A stretch of 64,000 nt of DNA, from assembly GCA_030770535.1 (NCBI GenBank), contig JASVEC010000014.1, positions 434,001-498,000 of the forward strand. The letters run 5' to 3'. Position 1 is the stretch's first letter, and every line of letters starts with the position of its first letter. Below, in pieces: positions 26,112 through 37,797 of the stretch. Below the pieces are notes generated by a model that was not told the DNA's origin, made no database searches, and saw only the letters and a program-made list of their open reading frames with translations. A program made the translations under genes and the position numbers. Origin of the DNA: Batkoa obscura (taxonomy: Eukaryota; Entomophthoromycota; Entomophthoromycetes; Entomophthorales; Batkoaceae).

Positions 26112-26184
26112 GCCTGATTAGCTCAGTCGGTAGAGCATGAGACTTTTAATCTCAGGGTCATGGGTTCGAGCCCCATATTAGGCT
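26112..26184 (+). tRNA. tRNA-Lys (anticodon UUU)
   Basis: A complete cloverleaf without an intron. The 7-bp acceptor GCCTGAT pairs with ATTAGGC (one G-U pair). It has a D-arm with the A box TAGCTCAGTCGG, anticodon loop CTTTTAA with TTT at 26145-26147, and a T-arm with B box GGTTCGAGCCC. CCA is not encoded. The discriminator position reads T at 26184, whereas eukaryotic tRNA-Lys usually carries G. The gene sits 166 bp upstream of the AFI1 start, in the opposite direction. Confidence 0.96.
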
Positions 26185-26190
26185 AATATA

Positions 26191-26195
26191 TTTTT
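26191..26195 (+). terminator. Pol III terminator (T5)
   Basis: A run of five T residues on the coding strand six bases beyond the tRNA-Lys end, the standard Pol III termination signal. Confidence 0.8.
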
Positions 26196-26369
26196 GCAAT
26201 TTCTCTTATGGTAATCAGTTAATTATTATAATCTTTTCCTTTCAAGTGCATGAAAATAAAATGTACAACGTTATACATTAGCACAAATTTTTAATAAGAG
26301 TCGAAAAAATAATATGAGCGTAATACTAATTTATGAAATTCTATTAGAGTATTTTAGATATTGACTAAC

Positions 26370-26434
26370 ATTTTTCAAATTTTGTTAAATAAAAATGGGT
26401 AAATAAATGAAACTAAAAGATACATTCCCATATA
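26370..26434 (+). mobile_element. Decayed partial MITE copy C
   Basis: Similar to the right half of the family: ATGAAACTAAAAGATACATT followed by CCCATATA, with ACTAACATTTTTC to its left. Much internal sequence is lost, so this call is weaker than the others. Confidence 0.45.
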
Positions 26435-26802
26435 TTAATACAGTTACATTCTTTATATTTTTCAATAAATTAACTCAACTCGGCCTATTTTCAAACAAAT
26501 AAATCATTATCAAAATTTGTTTTTTTCTTTATTAGTATTGTCAAAATATTACATTTTTGTTCACTTTTGTATTTTGTTGAATTTGGATCAAATGGTTTCT
26601 TATCACAAATGATTGGATTTAAATCTAAGATAATCTAAAAATGCTGCGAAAAATGATTGGAAGTTAAATTTCAAAGGTCCAATAAGAGTGAAGCAACAAT
26701 AAATTAAAGATAATTATTATTTCTAAATAGCTCCAACTTTTTAATCAACGAAGTTATTTAATAGCTTAAAGGCCATCTCTTAAATAGAATTTATAATTAA
26801 CC

Positions 26803-28723
26803 ATGAGTGAGAAGCTTACCCGTATCGCTATCATTAACACGGATAGATGTAAACCTAAGAAATGTCGTCAAGAATGTAAAAAGAGTTGTCCAGTAAATCG
26901 TATGGGTAAGTTTTCATTTCTTTGCCATTGTTTTCGCCATTTAATATTTTACAAATAAAGGTAAACTTTGTATTGAGGTTACTCCAACTTCAAAAATAGC
27001 TTCCATTAGTGAAGATTTATGTATTGGTTGTGGTATTTGCCCTAAAAAGTGCCCATTTGAAGCTATTATGATTATCAATTTACCAACCAATTTGGAAAAA
27101 GAAACTACTCACCGTTATTCTGCTAATAGTTTCAAGCTTCATAGATTACCAATTCCTCGTCCTGGCCAAGTTTTAGGTTTAGTAGGTACTAACGGTATTG
27201 GTAAATCTACTGCCTTAAAGATTTTGGCCGGTAAGCAAAAGCCAAATCTTGGACAATTTTCAGATCCCCCAGATTGGCAAGATATTCTTAAACATTTCCG
27301 TGGTTCAGAACTTCAAAATTATTTCACTAAGATTTTAGAAGATAACCTCAAAGCTATTATTAAACCACAGTATGTTGATCATATTCCTAAAGCTCTTAAA
27401 AATCAAGCTGATACTAAAGTTAAAGTTCTTTTGGATTCTAAAACCGAGAGAAACAATGTTGATCAAATGATTGATGCTTTAGACCTTAATGAGGTTTTGA
27501 ATCGTGAGGTTGGTCAATTGTCTGGTGGAGAACTTCAACGTTTCGCCATTGCTATGACCTCTGTACAAAAAGCTGACGTTTATATGTTTGATGAGCCTTC
27601 TTCCTATCTTGATGTCAAACAGCGTTTGAATGCAGCTCGTACTATCCGTTCTTTATTAGAGATCAAAACCTATGTTATTGTAGTTGAGCACGATTTGTCT
27701 GTTTTAGATTATCTATCCGATTTCGTCTGTGTTCTCTATGGTGTTCCTGGTGTGTATGGTGTTGTTACTCTTCCTTTCAGTGTCCGTGAAGGTATTAATA
27801 TTTTCCTTGATGGTATGATTCCAACTGAGAATTTACGTTTCCGTCAAGAATCTCTTACCTTCCGTATGGTTGAAGCATCGGACACTCAAGATGATATTCA
27901 AAGGAATCGTTTATACTCTTATCCAACCATGACCAAAAAATTAGGTGATTTCAAACTGAAAGTAAACTCTGGTGATTTTACTGATTCTGAAATTATTGTC
28001 ATGTTGGGACAAAATGGTACTGGTAAGACAACATTTATTAAAATGCTTGCTGGTGCCCTTAAACCTGATGATGATTCAGTTGAGATGCCTAAACTTAACA
28101 TCTCTTACAAGCCACAAAAGATTGCTCCTAAATTCCAAGGTACCGTTCGAATGCTTTTCCTTAAAAAGATCAAAACTGCTTTTATGCATCCACAATTCAA
28201 TACTGATGTTGTTAGACCGTTATCAATTGAAGCTCTTCTTGATCAAGAGGTAATTTTAAAGATATTTAATTCAATATTTTTCTCATTTCAGTTATAGGTT
28301 GTTAATCTTTCTGGTGGTGAATTGCAACGTGTTGCTATTATTTTGGCACTTGGTCAACCAGCAGATATTTATCTTATTGATGAACCTTCAGCTTATTTGG
28401 ATTCAGAACAACGTATCATTGCTGCTAAAGTTATTAAGCGTTTTATCTTACATGCTAAAAAGACTGCCTTTATTGTAGAGCATGATTTCATTATGGCCAC
28501 TTACCTTGCTGATCGTGTAGTAGTGTATGAAGGTATACCATCCGTCGATGCTGTTGCTAACTCTCCTCAACCTTTACTCAAAGGTATGAACGATTTCCTT
28601 AGATCTCTCGAAATTACTTTCCGCCGTGATCCTACCAATTATCGTCCACGTATCAACAAAGCCGAATCTGTAATGGATCGTGAACAGAAACTTAGTGGAA
28701 ATTACTTCTTCTTAGAAGAATAA
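26803..28723 (+). CDS. RLI1: Rli1/ABCE1 ribosome-recycling ABC ATPase
   Basis: Rli1 splits ribosomes after termination and takes part in initiation and 60S export. Exons 26803-26905, 26961-28249 and 28298-28723 give 605 residues (yeast 608). The N-terminus holds two 4Fe-4S sites: [15 protein letters not shown] and [15 protein letters not shown]1 has [17 protein letters not shown] and [13 protein letters not shown]2 has [17 protein letters not shown] and [10 protein letters not shown]. Both H-loops are present (V-E-H-D). The C-terminus [10 protein letters not shown] is the usual family end. The codons are visibly less A/T-biased than in neighbouring genes, with more GGT, GCT, CGT and CTT, as expected of a highly expressed gene. 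Confidence 0.98.
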
Positions 28724-29541
28724 TTTACAAATTTAATTTGAAAATGTAATATAAAAGGAGGAACAATTTCATGTAACAAGCTTAAATTCAATTGTTAGAA
28801 GCTTAAAAGTTTAAATTATACTATTTTAATTGACTTCCATAAACAACTTGTCCCACTTCTCAACCTTTAATAAAAATAGAATCTATCTTGTTTTTAAGCA
28901 TTTAGAAAGTTAATCAACATTTTGAATATATATTTTTATACTATCATATTTTGATACTTAAACGTTAGATTTAGTATAATATTATTTTTATTTATTTGTT
29001 TTAACACATGAAATAAATCCACTAAAGATTCTTAATTGCTCCTTTAAAAAATAATACTTTTGTCTATTTATAAACCACAAATTTAATTTTAAAAAAAAAT
29101 TTAAGCTTTTAACTCATTATTTTGAGCTATTGTAACAATTTTGTTAGTACCCTGTTTTTATTTTAAGATTCTTAGATTAATTAGATTTGATTAGTACTGC
29201 TATATACTTTACGAGATATGGTAAGGCGGAATAAAAGGATATTAACATCTAAATATAACGGGAGATTGTTGTAGTCAGTTGAAGTGGTTCGGATATAAGT
29301 CAAAGTCCTATCATAAATTTCAATAGTTTAAAGATTTTATAATGTGATATAAAGACATGAATCAAATATATTCAATACAATTACAATCTAAAAAGCGTAA
29401 GTTATATATATTGAATTGATATAATTTTAACTATATAACCCAAATAATGTTTAAAGGATAACATGAAGTAAAAAAAAATTCCTTAATATTTTTAGTGACT
29501 ATATGTATAATCACGATCAAAAGTCTTAATTTCAAACAAAG

Positions 29542-29642
29542 TATGGGAATGTATTTTTATATTTAAGAATTTTGCTAACAATTTTTCCATTCAAATAGCG
29601 TTTAAGAGATAAAAAAAGTGAAGTCAAAAAAACATCTTCGTA
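29542..29642 (+). mobile_element. MITE copy D (forward)
   Basis: Begins TATGGGAATGTATTTTTATA and keeps ATTTTTCCATTCAAATAGCG in the centre. The right end AACATCTTCGTATA has a decayed inverted repeat. Confidence 0.85.
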
Positions 29643-30295
29643 TACTAATGAATTATTTAAAAAATTTTAAACAACCATAAAGTTTAACAACTATTTATTA
29701 AGTTTAATATTAAGTCAAAAACGTTAAATTTAAAAACATTCAAATCATTTTTGAATTTATTATATAAACCTCTATTATCAGTTTAAATAGCAATTCGATT
29801 AAGTTTTAGTATATAATATACATAAACATATAAACTTTAATGAAGTTATATTGTTATTTTAGTAGTCTGATACTTTACCAAAATAAGATATTAATTTGAA
29901 CTTGAGATTCAATATTCTTCAATTTTGATTTTTTCCAAAGTTATAAATCATTTAATGCTATGAGAATAGTTATTTTTTAATAGTTTTGAAGCCATATGCT
30001 AATCTTTTTGCTTTAATGTTTACTGGTAGTCTTTTTAAAGTCTATTTCAAATAATAAATACATATAATAATAAAATAAAGATATCTTTAGATAGACTTCA
30101 CGAAGTGAATTTGAATTAAATTACATAATTTTTCTTCAATATTAACTGATTTTTAAATTTATATAATGCAACTAGCATTTCAATCTATTTTCATTAACGG
30201 CGCGTTATATAAAATTATGATATTGAACTATACAACTATACATTAATAAGCTGGAAATTAAAATTTCCTTTTAAACTTTAAATTTAAATTCAATA

Positions 30296-30400
30296 TATGG
30301 GGGTGTTTTTTTTAACTTCATTATTTTTTCCATTTTTTAAGCGATGTTTAAGTGGAAAATTTGTTAGTAAAATTTTTAAACATAAAAATACATCCCCATA
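30296..30400 (-). mobile_element. MITE copy E (reverse)
   Basis: Well preserved: left TATGGGGGTGTTTTTTTTAA, right AAAAATACATCCCCATA, with TA at both junctions. It lies 428 bp upstream of MFS gene 1. Confidence 0.92.
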
Positions 30401-30685
30401 TATATAAATCCTTATGTAACCTATTTATTGATTTATAATTTTCATTATGTAAGCAATTTAAAACAAAGATTCCAAGTTAGATAAGATACATGCTAAACCA
30501 GATAATTTTTAGTGATTGTTTTTAGGTTCTAGTTATATTAAAATTTTGAGTTAAGAACATTGACATTATTAAAATTTGAAATTTAATAATTTAAGGCAAA
30601 TTATTACTAAAAATAAGGAGGCTTATAAATAAGTTTTACCTATTCTAAATAATATAAGGATACTTTTAAGTTATATAAGGTGATA

Positions 30686-30694
30686 TGAGATCAT
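30686..30694 (+). promoter_or_regulatory. TGANATCAT motif upstream of MFS1
   Basis: TGAGATCAT, 142 bp before the start codon. The same 9-mer pattern with one variable position occurs 106-140 bp upstream of the other four plus-strand MFS genes. Function is inferred from position only. Confidence 0.4.
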
Positions 30695-30827
30695 AGTAGC
30701 TGCTATAGATTTGAGTTGGATTGATATAAATAAAGTGATAAAGTGATTGAATAATCAAAAAAGTTAACACTATTATATTAGAATTTCCATATTATTTTAA
30801 GTCCACGAAAAGATATCAATCATAATC

Positions 30828-32275
30828 ATGGATGAATTTACAACAGTAAATGGCCAATCAATCATAGACACCAAGGTAGAGTTAGAAGATATAATGGAAG
30901 AAAGTCCAAAAGCATATTCGAAAATATATAAATGGAGTGTTTTGATTTTTCTTTCTTTTGCTGCATTTCTAGCACCATTGTCCGCGACAATTTATGTATG
31001 CTATTAATTTCAATATAAAACATTATTTCATTAACACGATTTTAGTTTCCAAGTCTTGCAGCAATAAAAGAAGAGCTTGAGACAACGGATATATTACTTG
31101 ATATTACTGTCTCGGTTTATATGCTCACGTTGGGTCTTGCTCCATTATTTTGGGGAGGAATTGCTGACAGGTATGGTAGAAAAGGAGTGTTTTTAGTTTC
31201 CCAAACTATATTTACTCTTGGAAGCATTGGCTGTGCTTTGTCAAATAGCATAGGTCTCCTTATCGCCATTAGAGTTATACAAGGTATAGGCGCGTCTGCT
31301 CCTATTGTAACTGGCATAGGTGCTATTGCTGATATTTTCCCAAAAGAAGAACGAGGCTCAGCAATGTCAATGTTCTTTATAAGCCCATTAATAGGACCAG
31401 TAATAGGACCTATTATTGGTGGTTTTTTACTTGATGCCTTTGGCTGGAGATCCGCTTTTTGGTTCGTAACGATATTAGGAGGTATTGTTTTACTTATCCC
31501 CATCTTCTTAATACCAGAATCATTACCAAAGTCAGCTATGCAAGAATTTCCAGTTAAAATAACCTTGAAGCCTTTAGGGATTCGTCGCGGTGGTCCAATG
31601 TTTAACCCACTTTCCACATTAAAATTTGTAAGATTCCCTATCGTTATCATAGGTTGCCTTTGTATTGCTATTACTTTTGGGTCCTTTTTTGCAGTTGAAG
31701 CTTCCATGTCAAGAGTGTTTCCAATCACTTACAACTTAACCCCATCTCAGTCCGGTTTAACTTTTATACCATTAGGAGTGGGTTGTATCTTAGGAAATTT
31801 TATTGGTGGGAAATTGTCTGATATGTCCTACCAAAAATTTAAGGCAGTAAATGATGGTAATGACCCTAAACCTGAAGTCAGACTTTATGGGTTATGGACA
31901 GGATCACTTATTGAGGGAGCTGGTTTATTAATGACTGCTTGGTTTGTTACCTATAAGTTACATTTGGCTTCTGCTTTAACTGCAAGTGTTTTAATTGGGA
32001 TAGGAAATACAATTTCATTAATTGCTTGTACTAGTTATCTTGTAGATAACTTTGCTGATGAATCTGCCTCTATTGCGTCGTGCTTTGGTGCATTTCAATT
32101 GGGGTTTTCTGCTGTTCTAAGTGCTGTCAACGGTATTGTACTAGAAAATCTAACTTTTGGTGGTGGTATTACGTTATATGCTTGTCTTTGTTTTTGCGTT
32201 ACTATAGTGTTGTTTGTTCTATTTTATACAGGCGAAGCTATTAGAAAAAGGACTGGACCATATAAACAAGTTTAG
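30828..32275 (+). CDS. MFS transporter 1, DHA1/QDR-like drug:H+ antiporter
   Basis: A proton-coupled exporter of the major facilitator superfamily, plasma-membrane by analogy with yeast Qdr/Aqr1/Dtr1; substrate unknown. Exons 30828-30995 and 31046-32275 encode 465 residues with about 12 hydrophobic helices. Motif A in the loop after helix 2 is G-G-I-A-D-R-Y-G-R-K-G. The antiporter motif C in helix 5 is G-P-V-I-G-P-I-I-G-G. The single intron is phase 0, directly after A-T-I-Y and before F-P-S-L. This is the same place as intron 1 of MFS gene 6, while genes 2-5 have no intron. It is the most diverged of the five plus-strand paralogues (N-terminus M-D-E-F-T-T-V-N). The next gene is 3.7 kb downstream, so it does not look co-transcribed. 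Confidence 0.93.
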
Positions 32276-32751
32276 TATTTATTATCCATCACCTTTAATA
32301 TTTGTCAATAAACTGAATATTATTTGTAAATAGGAAAATGAATTTGTTAAGACTTTTGGAATCATAATATTTAAAAACCTGCACAATAAATACAATGCTC
32401 ATTAAGGAAATTTGTTAAGATTTTTATTTTGTTTTACTTTAGAATAGTGAAGCTCTTGATATTAGGAAAATGAACACATAATTACAACCAATATCAACAG
32501 AATAACAAAATCTTTAATTAAAACATTCGATAAACAAGCAATAAAATAAGTAAACTGGACAGAGAAATAATAATTTTACAATTATCTAGCTTTATCGAAT
32601 TTATAAAAAAATTACTTTATAACTTTTCTTCAGGGTTGATACTTTTTTTGATAGCATATTAGGATGTTGAATGAAAGTTTAAGCAAAGTACTAAACTATT
32701 AGAAAAAAGAGTATATAATATTTTTTAAATAAACTAAATGGTAAATTATAA

Positions 32752-32852
32752 TATGGGGATGCTTTTTTGGGTTTCATTACTTTTTCCATTTTTAAGTACT
32801 ATTTGAGCGGAAAAATTAGTAAAATTCTTAAACACAAAAATACATTCCCATA
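32752..32852 (-). mobile_element. MITE copy F (reverse)
   Basis: Left TATGGGGATGCTTTTTTGGG, central TTTTTCCATTTTTAAGTACT, right AAAAATACATTCCCATA, bounded by TA on both sides. It is 477 bp beyond MFS1. Confidence 0.93.
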
Positions 32853-33859
32853 TAATGATGCATTTTTAATGCAATTTACCTTATTATTCAACGAAATATA
32901 ACTCTACATTGATAACTTCACTTATCTATTATTTTTATTATTATTTAACCTTATGAGTTTTCATAATATCAATTTTAAAGTTAGCTTCTGGTAGTTATGA
33001 TATTAAATGTGAAAAAATAATAAAAATTGTTTAATGATATTCCATTTAAGATTATATAATAAAGCAATGTTGTCTTATTATTTATAAATATGATATCTGT
33101 GTTTTTATATTACAAATGCTAATAAGTTTAGTTTAGTGTTGACTTTTAAGAATTTTTTTAAATTTATGAAGACTATCAAAAATTAGCAATAGAATTGAAT
33201 AATTATTTCAACTTTATTTGCAATTATTATGAAATTTAAGATTAGTTCTTAAAGACAAAATCCCATTAAATTTAAAATGGACCGAATCCGTGAACTTGTT
33301 AGTATAAGCTATGTTAATTGGTCAAGACTGAAATTTATAAAATTATAAAAAAGAGAAACTTTTATTCAAAAAAAGAATCTTTTCTTTTGGTAAGTAAACC
33401 TTTAATATTAATATTATATCAATATACTATATGATGATTTAAATTCGATTAGTCTTCATGATGCATACTCGGTATGTATTGATTACAATTGCACACACTG
33501 AATTTTATAATCAATCAAAAGTATTATTAAGAGCCATACTAATTAATTTTTTTTAGGTTTTTCATTTATTATAGTAATAAAAGTATTTAAAAGTTTAGCA
33601 TTTTTCTATCTTTAATTGACTCTATTTGTTTATACTAAAAATATTAAGAAGCTTATGAAACCCGATGTCTGTATATAACAAATTAAACTTTCACTATAAT
33701 ATTCACAATTTATTTGTAAAGATAACATGTTAATATTTAAACACATTATATTAAGTTGTTTGTTTTCAGACACCTTCATTCAAATTTATTGCTAATTTTT
33801 TTACTTGAATTCAAGGATTATAAATAACCCTGCATTTTTAAACTCAGTTAAAAATAACA

Positions 33860-33957
33860 AATGGGGATGTTTTTTTGATTTCATTACTTTTCTATTTTTA
33901 AGCGCTATTTAAGTAGAAAGATCGTTAGCAAAATTAAACAAAAAAACATCCCAAAAT
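33860..33957 (-). mobile_element. MITE copy G (reverse)
   Basis: Left AATGGGGATGTTTTTTTGAT, central TTTTTAAGCGCTATTTAAGT, right AAAAAAACATCCCAAAATA. The right terminus is slightly decayed. Confidence 0.88.
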
Positions 33958-34275
33958 ATTTAAATGAACAATGTACTGAGACATAACAAACGACCTTAAT
34001 ACCCTATGACCTGTTTTGAATCTCAGTATTTTAATAAAACAGAAATTATAATTAAAGTTCAAAGAATGAGTATTAATTTAGGTATGCCAGTCGGTGGTCA
34101 TGGTATTGAGTAAAGTGGATAGTCAAGAAAGCCTAAAAACTATCTTTTTAAAACAAAAAATAGCTCAAGCAAAAAAACACTAATTAAAAATTGGATTAAA
34201 TGATCCTAACCTTAACTTTAACTAGCTTTTAGCTTTAACTTTAACTAATATATTTGAATAAAACCCAGTACAATA

Positions 34276-34310
34276 CTCTGAGTTATACTTTGAGTTATAC
34301 TTTGAGTTTT
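34276..34310. repeat. 12-bp tandem repeat (CTTTGAGTTATA), about 3 copies
   Basis: The unit reads CTCTGAGTTATA, then CTTTGAGTTATA, then CTTTGAGTTTTA. It lies in AT-rich intergenic DNA next to TTTAACTTTAACT-like repeats. Confidence 0.7.
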
Positions 34311-35080
34311 ACCGATTTTTTACCTATGACATAAAATGGTTTTTTTATAGAAAATTTTCTTTGACTTTTTACTCGCCTTACTATAATATCATGTGATGAC
34401 CTTTGGGCAAATATATTCTTAGTCTTTAAGCTTCTATACCGGTTTATAGCATTAAGTTGGTGCATTCTGATTTTGTCAATATAAATTATTAGAACATATT
34501 TTTGATGCTATTGAAGAAATACTGACCTTTGATATATTTAAATATCGCAGATTGATCAAAAATAATATTGCATTTATTAACTTAAAATAAATAATGATCG
34601 TCTATACTATTTTAATAAATGGGAGCCCCCTATTTCTCTATCAAATGTCTTAAATACAGTTTTGACTTTTCGCCAATTTATGTTTAAATATAAAAAGTAT
34701 TTTAACACAATAGGATTAAGCAATTGCAAATTGCTTGTTATGAAATAATTCGAAAGATGGTAACATTTAATTTTGTCTTTATACTTTTTAAAGTCGAAAT
34801 TAAATGTTATATAAAGTATTAGAAGCTGGTAACTAATGCTATAAATTTGAAACTATATGCTAAATATAAATTTTTATTTTTGGGAGCTTCGGCCCGCTTT
34901 CCTGGATCATTCTTTGTGAAACTGTTTAAGCTCATATACCCTTAAAGTTAAATTAATCAAGTATGACTTTAATCTATTTAAATTTCAAAAAACATGGCCT
35001 TAATTAATCTGCTCTTAGATGGATTCTAGTATATTACTTTCTTTATCAAATGGTGTGATATCCACTTTTTCATATATATA

Positions 35081-35116
35081 GGCAAATATATAGGCAAATA
35101 TATAGGCAAATATATA
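35081..35116. repeat. 12-bp tandem repeat (GGCAAATATATA), 3 copies
   Basis: Three exact units starting at 35081, 35093 and 35105. Recent slippage origin is likely given the perfect identity. Confidence 0.92.
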
Positions 35117-35861
35117 AATAGATTTTAAGTGTAGTCTATAATTTATAGTACTCATTTTAATTTTATTTGCATTGTTATTACTAGCAGTCACTATCTTTAT
35201 AAGCCTTTAGTCAGAGGACTTATTTCAAATACATTAGTATTCTTGAGTAAACACCACAATACAATAGTGGCCTATTCTTAAAAAGCATTGAAAACAAAAA
35301 TTAAGTTTACTTAATTAACCTTAAACTTATGACATTTAAGTTATCTTTTAATTTTATATTAGTTTTGCTCAATTCAAATCCTCTATTTTTAACAGCCGTT
35401 AAATAATTAAATTTTTATGTAAAATTTTACTAATTAATCCAAACTTTAATAATTAAAATATTAGAGGATTTTTAATAGATTTTAATGTTCTGAATATAAT
35501 TATTAATTACTAATAAATACTAGAAATTCCAAACACTCTGTGAAAAATTATTACTATTCAAAATTATATACTCTAATAATTATGTTGATAGTGACTAGTA
35601 AAGCTTAATTTTAATATTTCTTTTTAAGTGTGTAAAATATAAACTAAAAACGATAAAAGGGTATCAATTAATAATATAACTCTCATAGTGAAGGCAAAAG
35701 TTTATCATTTGTTGATACTGAAAACAGTTTATTTTTAGACTAAGACTAAGTAAAGTAAATTATTATATTAATATCGATTAATAAATTAAACAATATTGCT
35801 AATTATTTTAACATTAATGCTTTTTATATCCAAAATAAAAAAACAGAAATGTGAATGAGTA

Positions 35862-35870
35862 TGAAATCAT
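35862..35870 (+). promoter_or_regulatory. TGANATCAT motif upstream of MFS2
   Basis: TGAAATCAT, 133 bp before the start codon. A second shared block, CTAAGTAAAGTAAATTATT, starts at 35746. Near-copies of that block start at 43226 (before MFS4) and 47945 (before MFS5). Confidence 0.45.
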
Positions 35871-35994
35871 GATTGTGCCAAAATTAACTATAATATTGAA
35901 ACATATATAAATGCAATTGATGATAATTTGTTATTTTTAATTATTTATCAAATTATTGTTTTATTACATATATTTGTTTACATTTTAGTACAAC

Positions 35995-37404
35995 ATGAGC
36001 GAGTCTCGATTGGTAGGAAATGAAACACTTTCAATGAGTGATATGAATGAGAGAAAATTAGAATCAGCAAATTCTATAGAAAACACAAAGCAATACTCAA
36101 AGTTACGCAGGGGTGTTATATTAGCAGTAGTTGCTTTTGCTGCTATATTAGCACCTCTATCTTCAACAATTTACTTTCCAAGTCTTGAAGCAATAAAAAA
36201 GGAATTAAAGACAACAGAAATATTGGTTGATATTACTATTGCTGTTTATATGCTTACATTAGGTCTTGCGCCATTAGTTTGGGGCGGATTGGCAGACAGA
36301 TTTGGTAGAAAAGGAGTATTTTTAATTACACAGGTTATATTTACAATTGGAAATGTTGGTTGTGCTTTGTCTAATAGTATAGGACTTTTGATAGCAATGA
36401 GAGTCATACAAGCTATAGGTGCGTCTGCTCCTGTTGTAACTGGTATAGGTACAATCAGTGATATTTTTCCAAGGGAGGATCGAGGCTTCGCTATGTCAAT
36501 ATTTTTTGTAGGTCCATTAGTAGGGCCAGTAATTGGACCAATTATTGGTGGCTTCTTGTTTGATGCTTTTGGTTGGAGGTCTACTTTTTGGACTTTAACA
36601 ATTCTAGGAGGAGTTCTTATACTTTTGTCAGTGTTCCTATTACCAGAAACTCTACCAAAATCAGCTAAACAAGAATTCCCAATTAAAATAACACTTAGTC
36701 CTTTAGGAATTCGTCGCGGTGGTCCAATGTTTAATCCACTTTCTCCATTAACATTTTTAAAGTACCCTATTGTTATTATAGCCTGTCTTTGTATTGCTAT
36801 CACTTTTGGTTCCTTTTTTGCAGTGGAATCTTCCATGTCAAGGGTTCTTCCAGCTACCTATAAACTAACCCCATCTCAATCCGGTTTAACTTTCGTACCT
36901 TTAGGTATAGGCAATATAATAGGCAATCTTATTGGTGGAAAGGTATCTGATATGTCATATCAGAGATTCAAAGCTGAAAACAATGGAAGGAGTCCTCGTC
37001 CAGAAGTCAGATTCTATGGTTTATGGTCTGCGTCGCTTATTGAAGCAATCGGTTTATTAATGACTGCTTGGTTTGTTACTTTTAAATTTCACTTGGGAGC
37101 AGTTTTAGTTGGTGGATTCCTCATTGGATTAGGAAATACAATGTCAGTTATTGCTTGCTCAAGTTACCTTGTGGATAACTTTCCGGAGTATGCTAGCTCT
37201 ATTGCGGCGTGTTTTGGTGCATTTCAATTGATATTTAGTGCTATACTTACTTCTGTAAATGGTATTTTATTAGAGAAATTAACTTACGGTGGCGGTATTT
37301 CATTATACGCTTGTCTTTGTTTCTGTGTTACAATAACGGTATTTATAATGTTCTATAAAGGAGAAGGCCTTAGACAAAAATTCAACAGATATGATAGGAT
37401 TTAG
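35995..37404 (+). CDS. MFS transporter 2, DHA1/QDR-like drug:H+ antiporter
   Basis: Intronless, 469 residues, about 12 transmembrane helices after a hydrophilic N-terminal stretch of about 40 residues ending Y-S-K-L-R-R. Motif A is G-G-L-A-D-R-F-G-R-K-G; motif C is G-P-L-V-G-P-V-I-G-P-I-I-G-G. The central hydrophilic loop (K-I-T-L-S-P-L-G-I-R-R-G-G) separates two six-helix halves. It pairs with MFS4: both share the N-terminal L-E-S..N-T-K-Q-Y-S-K-L-R-R and related upstream DNA. Bases 36535-36899 are identical to 44027-44391 in MFS4. An exporter role is inferred from family; the substrate is unknown. Confidence 0.93.
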   Translation: MSESRLVGNETLSMSDMNERKLESANSIENTKQYSKLRRGVILAVVAFAAILAPLSSTIYFPSLEAIKKELKTTEILVDITIAVYMLTLGLAPLVWGGLADRFGRKGVFLITQVIFTIGNVGCALSNSIGLLIAMRVIQAIGASAPVVTGIGTISDIFPREDRGFAMSIFFVGPLVGPVIGPIIGGFLFDAFGWRSTFWTLTILGGVLILLSVFLLPETLPKSAKQEFPIKITLSPLGIRRGGPMFNPLSPLTFLKYPIVIIACLCIAITFGSFFAVESSMSRVLPATYKLTPSQSGLTFVPLGIGNIIGNLIGGKVSDMSYQRFKAENNGRSPRPEVRFYGLWSASLIEAIGLLMTAWFVTFKFHLGAVLVGGFLIGLGNTMSVIACSSYLVDNFPEYASSIAACFGAFQLIFSAILTSVNGILLEKLTYGGGISLYACLCFCVTITVFIMFYKGEGLRQKFNRYDRI

Positions 37405-37742
37405 TATCTATGATCTCTTTATTTTTAAATAACTTAAAATAACTTTAGGTTTTATTTCATTTTAAATTTTATATTCTGAATAAAAATAATCGACACTTAA
37501 CAAATTAGAAATTAAACTAAATTAACTTTTATAATATCATACGTTATATAAAAAAAGTCATAAGATTTTATTAACTTTCAGATATTTTGCTATAGCCTTT
37601 TAAATGATACAGAAAAGTAAATACTATACTATTAAAATCTCTGTATATTAAAAGATAACACGTTATATATAATACTCATTCTATAAAATTTATTGCATGA
37701 TAATTATTTTAAAAATATTATATTGGAACCATCTACAATTTA

Positions 37743-37797
37743 GGATCCTTTTTTTTGTTTAAGAATTTTACTAGCAATTCTCCTACTTAAACAGTAT
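37743..37797 (+). mobile_element. Truncated MITE copy H (left half)
   Basis: Keeps TTTTGTTTAAGAATTTTACT and the sequence up to TTAAACAGTATTT. It stops exactly where the next copy (I) begins, so its right half was lost or replaced. Confidence 0.7.

Larger units (their letters stand above)
26185..26802. other. Intergenic gap with MITE relic
   Basis: AT-rich spacer between tRNA-Lys and RLI1. It includes a decayed right half of the dispersed element (about 26370-26434). The RLI1 promoter is presumably here, but no specific element is visible. Confidence 0.5.
28724..30827. other. AT-rich region with two MITE copies
   Basis: No gene recognised over 2.1 kb. It holds MITE copies D (forward, 29542) and E (reverse, 30296). 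This is the transition from housekeeping genes into the transporter region. Confidence 0.6.
32276..35994. other. AT-rich region with MITEs and short tandem repeats
   Basis: No gene recognised over 3.7 kb. It holds MITE copies F and G, a 12-bp tandem repeat at 35081-35116 and a CTTTGAGTTATA repeat at 34276-34310. The last several hundred bases before MFS2 align by eye with the region before MFS4, so they belong to a duplicated segment. Confidence 0.6.

Noticed and set aside
29270-29320. GGTTCGGAT resembling a tRNA B box
   Set aside because: No cloverleaf, A box or acceptor stem around it.
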